A stretch of DNA of 64,000 bases from Paroedura picta (lineage: Eukaryota > Chordata > Lepidosauria > Squamata > Gekkonidae): positions 60,876,318 through 60,940,317 of the forward strand of contig NC_135372.1 of NCBI RefSeq assembly GCF_049243985.1, read 5' to 3'. Below are positions 9,401 to 21,400 of this stretch, piece after piece (positions within the stretch are counted from its first letter, which is position 1; each line of letters starts with the position of its first letter). The position numbers were made by a program, and so were the translations under genes. The notes beneath the pieces are model-generated. The model was not told the origin of the DNA. It saw nothing but the letters and a program-made list of their open reading frames with translations, and did no database searches.

Positions 9401-12382
9401 ACTCCACACCCATAAAACTGTTGAGCAATGTTCTGTTTCTTCAAACTTTCTTCAAAATTACCACATAGCTGGCAGTTTGTACAGCTTGCCTAGATTAGTA
9501 ACATGAAACAGATCATTTTGTGTATTGTGTTCCCTTACCAATCTACTCTTGCCACATTATCAGGAAAAGCTAGTTGCTCAGTTCTGTAGTCGAACTTTGT
9601 TTTGATCACACTGGGTTCATTCTTCAGAGTTGGCTCCAGGATGCTGTCAAGCAGTGGTTTAAAAATTATTCCTTTTTCATTTAAGGTCAGCATTTTATTT
9701 GATGTCATGGTCATAACTTGTACTACCTTTAAAGCAGGTTGTAAATATAATTGACATTTGAAGGTGATTTGCCATTGCCTGCCGTTGTGTTATAACCATA
9801 GGGAGGTCTCCCATTTAAATACTAGTCAGCGCCAGTCCTCATTTGCCTCCAAGATCAGATGAGATCCAGCATTCCTGGGCTATCCAAGTCAGGTATTGTG
9901 TATATTGATTAGACACATTGTAGGATATTATTAATTAATAACCCCCCAAAAATCAAAAAGCTCAGGACACTGCACATTTCCTTTTATTGGTAGGACAGTT
10001 TAGTTGATATATGTTCAATAAAATCAGAGTCTAGTAGTACCTTTAAGACAACAAAGATTTATTCAAAAATTAATTCTGTTACATTTTTGCTATATATTCC
10101 CACTGTCATGTAGGAAGTTCTTTGAGGAAGAGTGCTTGCAGTCGAAAGCTCATGCCTTGAGTAAATCTTTGTTGGTATTAAAGGTGCTACTGGACTCTGA
10201 TTTTATTGTGCTTTGTTGTTGTTATGTGCGAAGTTGTGTCCGACCCATCGCGACCCCATGGACAATGATCCTCCAGGCCTTCCTGTCCTCTACCATTCCC
10301 TGGAGTCCATTTAAGTTTGCACCTACTGCTTCAGTGACTACATCCAGCCACCTTTATTGTGCTACTTCAGACCAACTCGGCTACTCATTTGAATCTAGCT
10401 GATATGCTTTCACTGTACTTTCTTGTGCATTATGTAATATACGGCAGCTGATTTAATTTATTTATACCTTGCCTCTCTCCCAGTTGTAATAACTACCCAG
10501 TGAGATAGGTTAGGCTGAGAGAGGGGGTGACTAATCCAGTGTCAAATTGTCTGACCCTCTAGTCCAGCCTTTCTAAACTTTTTAACTATTGAGAAACCCT
10601 GGAAAGATTTTTCTAGCTGAGAAACCCAGAAGTGGCATGATCATGCAGAATATGGTAGGGATGCATAGTTGTGTACATGCCCACCCAGGGGCTCTCCTCA
10701 CCCCATCCCATGCAAGCCCATCATTGGCCATTTTTTGGGGGGGGGGCAGGTCGATACAACCATGTTTGGTCATATCTGATAAATGTTTAATGAATTAGAA
10801 AAAAATATAAAAAATTAATTAACTTCTATCCATTTGGGAAACCCTTCCAGGGCCATCAGGAAGTCCCAGGGGTTCAGGAAACCTTGGTTTAGAACTTGGG
10901 TGCCGAGTTCGCGTGGCAGCTGAGCAAAAACGTGCATGCGCAGTTGCCGCACATGCACGTTTTCGCCAGCAGGGGGTGCTAACGTGCACACGTGTTTATC
11001 CCAGCAGGGGTTGCAAACGCACATGCGCAGCAGCTCTGCGTGTGCGTGTTTCTGTCGCCGGTGTGCCAGCAGCCGCAGCTGCCTCTTCCCCTCCCTCTCA
11101 CTGCGGGGGGGGGGAAGGCAGGCGTGGCTGCCGGCGGCCCAGTACCGTGCCCTTCACAGACCGGTACCGGGCTGCTGACCGGGGGTTGACAACCCCTGCC
11201 CTATAGATCTTACGTTTCTTGACAACCAAAAAGGCAAGTGCATTCTATGATGGCTGTGTGTTTGAGACATTCTGATCATGAGAAAAATAGTACATTCTTT
11301 AGATTTTGGAGTGATTTCCTACTTCAGCAGTTGGTAGTCATTATTTAATTTAGTTAAATCCTGCCTTTCCATCAAAGACAGTTGACAACAGACATGCAGG
11401 TAAACATCTTAAAAATTGCACTTATCAGTGAAAACTACCAAAACGAACAACAAGGATAATCAAAGATCCCTTCAGTATAACTCGTTACAGTGAGTATCCC
11501 AAAAAGAGGGTGCAGAGTTGATCAACACAAAGTGTCGCTGAAGTAGAACTGCTGTTCATTTCTTGCTAACAGGCCAGGAAGGATGATACTCTTCTGAATT
11601 CCTTGGGCAGGCCACTTTGCAAAGCCAGAGTTACAACTGAAAGGGCTCAGCTGTGGGCTGAAGAAGTATGAACATTTCCAGCTGGTGCCATGGCAGGAGC
11701 TGCCAGGAGGTGTGCAATTAGTGCCTGGGGAGAGATGGTCCTTTGGATAAAATCACACAAACATGCCATTATCTTTAGCTCCACGTGGCAACAAGTGCTA
11801 GGAATAATTCCTCTCAAAAGTGTTAGGCACTGTCTGAAATGCTTGTTCATTTTTGAGATACACGCACACACACAAATCCCTGAGCAGGAAGCTATCTACT
11901 GCTTAGACTTTGCAGAACAAAATTAAATTACAACAGTTAGCAGTGTCCTCTATTCAGCATCCATTTAGTTACCATCCTGTATTTGTATTGCTTAGCCATA
12001 GGCAATTACAAAACAATATGCAGAACAAACATACATTACAATGAGCCAGGGTACACATATATTTGCTAGAATAGGTTTTGAATTAAAACTAATCTAATTT
12101 AAATCCCAGTGACTTCACTGCATTGTAGTGCCTAGCTGATCGCTACCGCCATGTATCTTTCATGCCCACTTGCATCTTCATAATTAGTTTAAAGACAAGT
12201 AGCAGACTTATTTCTTGCTTTGCATACAAATAAAAGACTTTTGAAACTGAGCCATATCAAGATGAGGTGTGAGGCTATTGTTGAATCAAAAATGATATCC
12301 CACAGAAAATGCTTTATTTAGGTATGTTATAGTGCTCTTCATTGTTGTCTAGTACAGGGGTAGTCAACCTGTGGTCCTCCAG

Positions 12383-12439
<57 letters not shown>

Positions 12440-15400
12440 TAATTTATATCCCGCCTCCCCCCGGAGGCTCAAGGCAGGTCACATAAAAACCAATCCCCTA
12501 AAACAGTAAAAGCACAAAACATAATACAATTAATACAAAAGTTAAGACAAGAATGGCGGAAAAATTCAATATAGCTAACCCAATTCCACACCCACTAAGT
12601 AGGGAAAGGGAGGGGGCAGATGACAGACGCAGATGACAGATGTCCATTTGCTGGCAGGGGCTCATGGGAATTGTAGTCCATGAACATCTGGAGGACTGCA
12701 GGTTGACTACCCCTGGTCTAGTATATGTATTTGGGTTTGTTGCCATTATGAGTGCATGTACCTGCATTAATATTTAGGCTGTAGGATGTTAGTTTGTATG
12801 TATTAGAGGTAAAATGCTGGTAGGCGTGCAGTTCCTATGGGCTTCTATTTCTATGTTAATTTTTGTCTTTGAGCCAAACAATAAATTTCTCAGTAGTCAC
12901 ATTTTACAAAGATGCAGTTCATCTGATATACCTAGTAATGTCATTTCTTGAATTGGATTTACAGTAAACTTGACAAACAAACTTGTTACATGAACATTAG
13001 CAATAAGTAAATCTTAGCAGGTAGATAAGGACATAAAGGTAAAGGTAAAGGTATCCCCTGTGCAAGCACCGAGTCATGTCTGACCCTTGGGGTGACGCCC
13101 TCCAGCGTTTTCATGGCAGACTCAATACGGGGTGGTTTGCCAGTGCCTTCCCCAGTCATGACCGTTTACCCCCCAGCAGCAAGCTGGGTACTCATTTTAC
13201 CGACCTCGGAAGGATGGAAGGCTGAGTCAACCTTGAGCCGGCTGCTGGGATCGAACTCCCAACCTCATGAGCAAAGCTTTCAGGCGGCTGCCTTACCACT
13301 CTGCGCCACAAGAGGCTCTAGATAAGGACATAGTCTCCTTAAATAAGAGGTTTTATCATTTGCCTTCATAATAGGATCTTCTGGGCTGTCATATAATATG
13401 ATAGTAGTATTTCTATAGCAATGGACTTTACGCTTACAGATTTTGCTGTGAAAAGTACTTTATCAGATCATTTTACACAGTTCCTTAATTGAATATGTGC
13501 TTTACTTTTTAGGAATGTTTATTTTTAGAATGTTAGTTTTCTGAAAAACATAGACTTGGAAAATGTTCTTATATCATAAAGGATCTGATATTAAAGAACA
13601 AAATTGTTTTAAACTCCTTTTCAGTAAAAAAAAATGAGCTAAACTGACATTTGGGGAAAGGATCAATCAACTGTGCTTAATGCAATATATACAAAAGGGA
13701 GCACTGGTGTTTGTGTGTTTCTGGAATAATGGACATTTTCTGTAGGAAAATAGCTGTGGATTTATCCAGACAATTATCCATTCCATAAATGTACCCCATG
13801 GCACTGCTGTATAATTTGACATAAACAATTAAAATATATACATTTATTTTTAAAGCTTGGATGTGCTTCCGAGAGTGACATGTCCAAACCATCCGGATTC
13901 TGTTTTGGTTGAAGATTACAGAGCTGGAGATATGATCTGCCCAGAGTGTGGCCTAGTAGTAGGTGAGTAACTTCATAATGCTTTCAAAATGAAGATAGAT
14001 CTCTTTTGAGTTTTTATAAATTCAAAATAACCATCTTTAAGAGTTTTATTCATCACTGGTATTGGTCCTGCAGTATATAACTGAGTGCTGTTCGACAGAC
14101 TTTAGCCTTTGGGGTATGTATTTATGTATTTATACAGATAACTATGTGATCATATTTACTTCAGTATACTGAAAGCATGAAGGGAAGTATGCTAAATTCT
14201 GGCTGCACCAAACAGAAAACAAAGGGGAAAAAAGAATACAGTCCTAGTCTCTTTATAAAAATAACCTCCTGAACAGTTCATTTACATGTTCTGCGGAATG
14301 ATAGGCATGTTGGAGCCTTTTGACCACTTCAGGCAGGCAGTTCTACAAATTGTAAACCACAGCAGAGAATACTTGAGTATAGGCAACTGCTGATCATACC
14401 CCTTTGGAGGATGGCAGCTTCAGAAAACCTAGCACAGATGAACACAGGGCATATTGGGAGAGGTAGTTCTCTACATGCTTTGTGATAGCCAGTGTCTCAC
14501 TTTGAATTCAGCTAACAGTGACTGCAGAATAGGGATGGACATGAACCTGAAAAATGTGTTGTGTGTCAGTTTGTGGTCTGTGGCTGAACCACAAACTGAA
14601 CTGGGAGGTTCGTTTACTAACAACGAATTTGTGACCTCACAAGGCCTCCCTTTTCAATGGAAAAGGCACTCCCAGCATTGAGTTCTTATGCTTTCTTGTG
14701 CAGTCACTTTAAAGTAATTGTGCTAGAAAGTCCAAAAAACAGCTGAGCTACAGGGAGGTGCTCCCCTGTTCTTCCAGTGGGAAACAGAAATTAGGGATTC
14801 AAAGGGACTTGGAGTCTTCTTAAGCCCCTGCTTCCTTCTCTATCCAGGAACCACAGTAACAGCTTTAAAGGCTTATGGAAGTTTGTGATAGTAGACCTGT
14901 CATGAACTTTGGTTTGCGAGGCATGAACAGGTTAAATATGTGTTGAATTTTGCTTTGTGGTTTGGTTTGTGACATCCCTACTGCAGAACAGGTTAAAATA
15001 TATACTATGCCTTGCTCCATATAATAATTGAGCTGTGATGTTCTGTACAAGCTGGAGTTTTCCAGGTTGACTTCAAGGATAGACCCGTGTAAAGTGCATT
15101 ACAACACCATAGGCTAGAAGTTACTTTGGCTCAAATCCATGTGGCCAAATAGGTCCATTCTAGGATGAAAGTCCTCTTCTGGGTTAGATGAAGACAGAAG
15201 AAAGTATTTGGTTCAGCTGAATTAATTAATTTCTGACTTGCACAGTGACTTATTATTTATTTTATTGTATTAACTACCTAATCTGGCAACTCAGGGCAGG
15301 TTACAACAAAGTGAGAATACATAAATAGAATAAAATCCAATATAAAAATTAATTAAATTAGTTAATTAAAATTATTTGAACTGTTACCGATTGTTGCCTG

Positions 15401-18400
15401 TTTTTCACCATCCTACAAGAAGGGGAGGGTCATAAGACCCTTTTGCTGGAGTAAATTCGGTGGATTTTTGTCAGGGAAGCCAGTACTTCCAGATATCATT
15501 CCAGCCACAACCATAGGCCTGGCAGAACAGGTCTATTTTATAAGCCTTGCAGGACTGATTAGAGTCCAGCAGGGCTCTGATTTAATTCGGTAGAGTGTTC
15601 CAGCAAGCTAGGGCCACGGCCAATTTAATCTTGGGGCTGGAAATCCTGAGCAGGTTTTCGTCTGCAGATCTTCAAGCTCTTTGAGGTTATACAGGGAGAG
15701 GTGGTCCCATAGGTATGTTGGCCCCAGACTGTTTAGGGCTTTAAAGGTCTGATTCAGTCTTCAATTTGGAGCCAGTGCAGCTGCGAGAGGACAGGTCGAA
15801 TATGAGCCCTGCACTGGATCCCAGCAAGGACCCATGTAGCAGCTGCCTGAATTGTGTATATAATGGTCCCTCTTAACACCTTGAAGAAGCATCTTGGTTG
15901 TTAGCTATAAATATTACAGCAGACAAAGCATTTTAGTTGATCTTTAGAAAGTTGCTTGTGATGGTTTTAATGTGGACAGAGAAAGGTCTTATAATTTGAC
16001 TGATAAGTGTGCTGTTCTCATTTTCTAATCAGATGTCACTGTTTCAGGATGTCTGAAAGGAACCTCAAGTTCCTATACTCCAGCGGTTCTCAACCTTTTC
16101 TTCTCCGCGACCTCAACTTCGGCGGCTGATGCGGCGGCAGTGTGCGCACATGCCCGTGCAGCGTGTGTGTGTGCATGCGCACAACAATCGAGGCAGCCAT
16201 TGCCATGGCTCCGCCACCTCCACATGCTGCTGTGGGCCGCTGTGGCAGGCAACCTGGCAACCCCGGTGAAGGGGCCAAATGACCCCAAATGGGGTCGCGA
16301 CCCCAGGGTTGAGAACCGCTGCTATACTCCTTAAATGAGCCTGTGGTCTGCTTCAGGCCAGTGTTTAACAGATCCCTTGTTACTTTATGGCCTTTTAATA
16401 CTGTTGGAAGTGAAATTGGGCAGTGCTGCACAGCCAAGACTAAACTTAACGTTAACTTGTCCTATGCGACGGTAATGAAGGAAGGTTTCCATTGGCTGAT
16501 CTCCCCTTCCTGTGCAATATATGGTGCAGTTGTGACATCAGCATAAACACTGGACTGCTGTAGGAAAGCTTGGGTAAGTGTGGCAGCTTAGATTGATGTG
16601 AATTTATTAGCATTCTCACCCATGAATGAAAGTTCTTGGATCTAATTTGCTATAGTGCTATAGCTGCTGAAAGTGGGGTAGGCGGATTTGGCAAGTCTGT
16701 CTCCAATACCTGCAATAAGACACTGCTGGTCTACCCTATGTGGCTGTTGTGCGGATTACTAGGGATGTATATAAAGGCTTTTGTATGACTGTGCACATTG
16801 TAAATACTACAACAACAAATTTATTTTCAGACCAAATGGTAAAGATACATTTAAAATATCAATAATTGCCAAAAAATGTGTTCACAGAAACACATTTAAA
16901 CCAACATGTTGTAAATTTGTGAAAATGACTTCATAACTTTTTTTAGAAGTACGTGTTAACTGAGAAGCAATCTTTGGTCAGGCTCTTTTTCTTAATAAAA
17001 ATCTGTTTATAAAAAATGTTGGCTGCTTCTTTAGGACTAGCTCAGTGCTTTTCATATTTAAATGTCATGTCCATTTTCAGCATCTGTTCTGTTCATTATC
17101 AAAATGAGAAATGAGGGTGCCAAATAATACTACTAATCCTGGCCCAAAATTAATGAGTGATGAAATACTTTGGCTGATATTTACCCATGCCTGATAAGAT
17201 AAGGTGTGTAGCATGGGGGAGAAGCAATAGTTCTGCAGAAGTAGACGTTCTCTGCACATAGGTCTCCCTGGCATTGCCACTTAACAGAAGAGTTTAAGAC
17301 TACAAGTTAAGGCTACGTGCCTCTTTAAGTCCCATTATTTAAAGTCTTCATCTTACAGAGACTTTAATGCAGATGTTGAATCGTAAATGTGATTTCCAAA
17401 TTATGAGGGAAGGGAAAGTTTCTTTGCTCCAAGGAATATTGCAATGCAAGATAGGTGCTTAAGTAAAGCTGGTGCAATAGTGACCAATTGCAGTTGTAAA
17501 TTTTATAATTTTAGCCTGCTTGTGACAAATGTATTGCTTTTGTTGTGTTTTAATTGTTTAAATTGCCCCACGATGGTATTCCAAGAGGGGTGGCATTTAA
17601 ATCCCTAATAAATAAAAATAAGTACTGGCTGGGAAATAGCATCTCTTCCCTGGTTGCTTATTCTGAACAATAATATAAGGAACAAGAGAAATACGTTCTT
17701 TTTATAAACTGTAAGATTCTTTTTAGGCATTTGATAGACAAAAATGACTTAAAAGATGTGTATGAGAGGTCTCAGGTCAGGACTGTAAACCTGTGTTTTG
17801 AAAGGTGTCAGCAACTTTGAACCACTGTGTAGCTGCTGAGAACATCAGTGCATCATCTTGGAACCTCACATCACTTAATATTGTGCAGTTTGTTTGGGCA
17901 TCACAGCAAAATCTTGGTTTTATGCTTTGAGAGCTTAATTATTTATTGTGCATGTATTACTATCACTAGCAAATTTATTTTTGATGTTTATTTTTTATTG
18001 TTAATTTTGATTTATTTTGGGTTTTATTTGTTATTTTATACTGTTGACCTCACTGAGTGCTGAAAGGCAGGGCATTAATGTTCTTAAATCACAAATAGAG
18101 GCATTGGCTAATGAATTAAACTTACCATTTGAGTCTCTAATTTGTATACAGCAAATCACTTTTCAGCCCATTCTTAATGACAGCCTTACAAAGTGCATCT
18201 TTTTTCTTACATGATGAGGTGGCCATGACAGAATGCCATCAGTACTCAACATTTCCTAGTTTTGTATTCTAGCCTAAAATTTTTTCACATAGGATAACAA
18301 CTAGAATGTCTGTTTACCAGTTGTGTCATGTTGCTCAATCCAGCCTTCCTCAACTTTTTTACCATTAAAAAAACCAAACAAACCTGGAACATTCTTCGGG

Positions 18401-21400
18401 CTTTGAGAAACCCCGCTGTGGTGTGATCATGCAGAATATGGTTGGGAAGCATAGCTGTGTACACGTCGCCTGAGGCCCCTTGCCCTCCTACCCCCTCCAG
18501 GCCCATCATTGACCATTTTGGGAGGCGGGGGTGGATTGACATGATCATATATGGTCATATCACCTGATAAATATTTAACAACAATATAAAATAAAGTAAC
18601 TCCCACCCATTTGGTAAACCCTTCTGGGGACATCAAGAAACCCCGGAGTTTCACAAAACCCCTGTTGAAGTAGCCTGCTTGAAACATCTCTTTTTGTGTA
18701 TTGAGGCCAGTGTGATAACCAAGAAAAATGTTAGTAGTTCATCAGATCAAAATGCTTTACTGAATGTTTGTGTAGGTATGTGATTTCTGTAACGCATGAA
18801 TTTTTTTTTGAATTTTTTCTCCAAGCCAAATAATTCGATAGGGGATGCTCCTGTAATAGCCACTCATATTTTGAATGGCTGCAGTCATAAATGTTTTAAA
18901 AAATGTCAATTTGATATCTGCTCCAAGCTTGCTTTGCATCCGAAATGTTCACTTTAGGGGCGGGCAAGAAAAAGCCTCAGGCCCTTCTACTATGCCTGGA
19001 TCTTGGTCAGCTGAGATTCCCCTTCCTCAAGGAACAGTTGTAGATAATGCTGCTTCACTTGGCCTTTTTAAACTCCAGTGAGCTGCTTTAAGAGTGTGTT
19101 GTGCTGAAAAGGAGCATCAGTAGACAAATGCCTGTATTATGTGGCAGAATTGAAGTGGCTATTTAAAACACTCATCTTTCTGTCTCTTGAAAGAAACGTT
19201 TACTGTGAGAAAACAAAATTATGCTCTGGTTTGGTTTTAATTTTATTCCCTTTGTATATTTAGTGTCCTACTCTTTAGAAGGCAAAATGATCAGACACTA
19301 GATGGCAGCAAGTTCCCTAATTAACTCTTCAAAGAAATGTTGTGAAGCTTTGTGCTTCTATCTAGGAATCCTAGAATTAAGTTGTGCTTTTGTACGGGTA
19401 GGAGTAAAATGCCAGCACAGAAATCCACAGTGTAGGACTCTGACCTGCTTGCTTGAGTATGTGCTGTATTTCTGGAGTGCTGTATTTCACTGTATGTGCA
19501 ATTACCAGAAAAGTAATTGGTGGTCTGAGGTTTCATCTCCTAGATAACATTTCTGTTTAGTGCTAAATAACAGAATTGTGTTCTGTTAATTAAGCCTTTA
19601 AGATGGTGTGTATTGAAGACACAACTAAGGGCACTTTGCCTGTGCCTGGCTCTAATTGATTTCAGTACTTGGGCACTGTAAGAAGGTGAATGAAAGGGCA
19701 AATTCCCTCTTTGAAAACAGCACTCTCTCCTGGAAGGCTTTCTATCAAAAAGTAAATCAAAGTCTTGATTTAAAACTGCCACTGACATTTCAACCTGAAT
19801 GATCAGCAACACCTCAAGCTCAGCATGCTCAGAAATAGAAAGCCTCGGCTGCCCTCCCAAACTGCTTTATTCTCCATCCTTGGAAAGGCTGTGTGCAGTG
19901 CTGACCAGGAGTTAGCCTGATTCTCCCCTCCTCCATAGGATTTTATTACAGGACCCTGACTCTTTCCTTTCAGCGGGATGAATATCTATTTTTGTTTGTG
20001 ATATTCCATTTTGCTTGCTTTGACTATTATTATTACTTGCTTTCTGGCCCTTTTAATCACACTTTGATTCCCTTCACTAAGAGTACAGCAAGAATGATCT
20101 GGCTTCTCTTTAGCTTCATTGGAGCCTGTACAGGCAGTTTGCTCTTCCGAGTTTTATTGCACCCTTGCTCTTTTATTGGTTTGTACTTTATTTCTTATTT
20201 TTTAATTTCATATCTCCCTTCTTTTTGACCTCTCCAAATCTTCCTTATAACTATTATCACAAATTGTTCTTATAATGTGGTGGGCCATAAATTGGACGCC
20301 ACCTACTTGTTTTTTAAGGGCAATGAATAACAAAAATATTCTAGAGGAGCTTTGAGAATTTGATAACAAATGGTTCATCTCAGTGATTCCACATATTCAC
20401 ACGTTTTCTGTCACTGAGAAGTTGTCCACATTTTAATTTTTTCCTTCTTTGCTTTAAATATTAAATATTGCCATTTCCAGGGTTGCTCTATCTCTTGGTT
20501 CTGTCTGTAGTGCTCTACTTTACCAGTATATAAAAGAGGTGATTCTTGCTGATTGCTATTGCCCCGTTCCCCTAAACAGCATTTCATGGAGCACAGTGGG
20601 TTGCAGTGGGAGCAGGGAAGCAGAAAACGTTGTTCCGTGTGCTGAGCTCCACTCATTGTTCTAGTCTCCATTTTAGTTCCCTCTTTGTTCATGAAAGTAT
20701 GCTGATCAGGTTAAGTATTCAACATTATTATTAATATATATGAAATGTTTTTCAACTACCTGCTCATACGGAGAATCTGAAGATGCTAAACAAATGGCCT
20801 ATCTCTGGTTTAGTTAGTTTTTCTCCCTGTGCCTTTTTCTGTAACCATGTAGCAGCTTTCTTCTGAAAGTGATGACAGGATTTGATCAGTCTCCAATTTA
20901 CCTTTCTTCCAGCAGCACCCTGTCACCCCTGAAAAGCTGGTGTTAGGAATTACAGGACCCTTGTGGATAAAAATGAGGATTGCAATGCAGAGGAGGAATC
21001 ATGATTCTTAAAGGTTTAGCGTGGTCTCTCATCAAGAAGAAAAAATACTGTATTTCCTTAGGTGACTTTACTGCTGAAAATCAGAAAATAGAATGACAAG
21101 ATAATAGATTCCTTCCACCACAGTATTTTTGAGATCACGAGAAAGTAACTGCTGTTATTTTCTAAGTCTCAAACATGTTGGGAGAACTAGGATTGTGTGT
21201 AATTGATAGGTATAATTTTACCACTAGTCAACTGAACATGTTCTCTGGAATCAACTAGTGATGATCCATGGACTACAATTCTCATGAACCCCTGCCAGGA
21301 TTCTCTGGCAGGGGTTCATGGGAATTGTAGTTCATGGACATCTGGAGGGCCGCAGTTTGACTACCCCTGGTGTAGTCAATGCCCTTGCTTAATATGAATA

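Larger units (their letters stand above)
6423..13855 (+). other. GTF2B intron 1
   Basis: 7433 bp. The first 300 bp are still GC-rich. It contains hAT-like elements (6687, 10565, 10896, 12355), a Helitron (8644-9326), a 5S-derived SINE (9757), a palindromic repeat with a nested Bov-B fragment (10012-10395) and a Sauria SINE (13036). Stretches 6913-8643 and 11200-12346 hold nothing I can name. Confidence 0.9.

Noticed and set aside
10555-11206. Near-match CCCTCTAG / CCCTATAG as a target duplication of one large hAT
   Set aside because: The termini inside these bases are not inverted repeats of each other. Two adjacent elements fit better.
13092-13325. Open frame with an [17 protein letters not shown]-type start, repeated at 148-507 and 25983-26258
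   Set aside because: It is the antisense reading of Sauria SINEs, so the repeated similarity is repeat identity, not a gene family.
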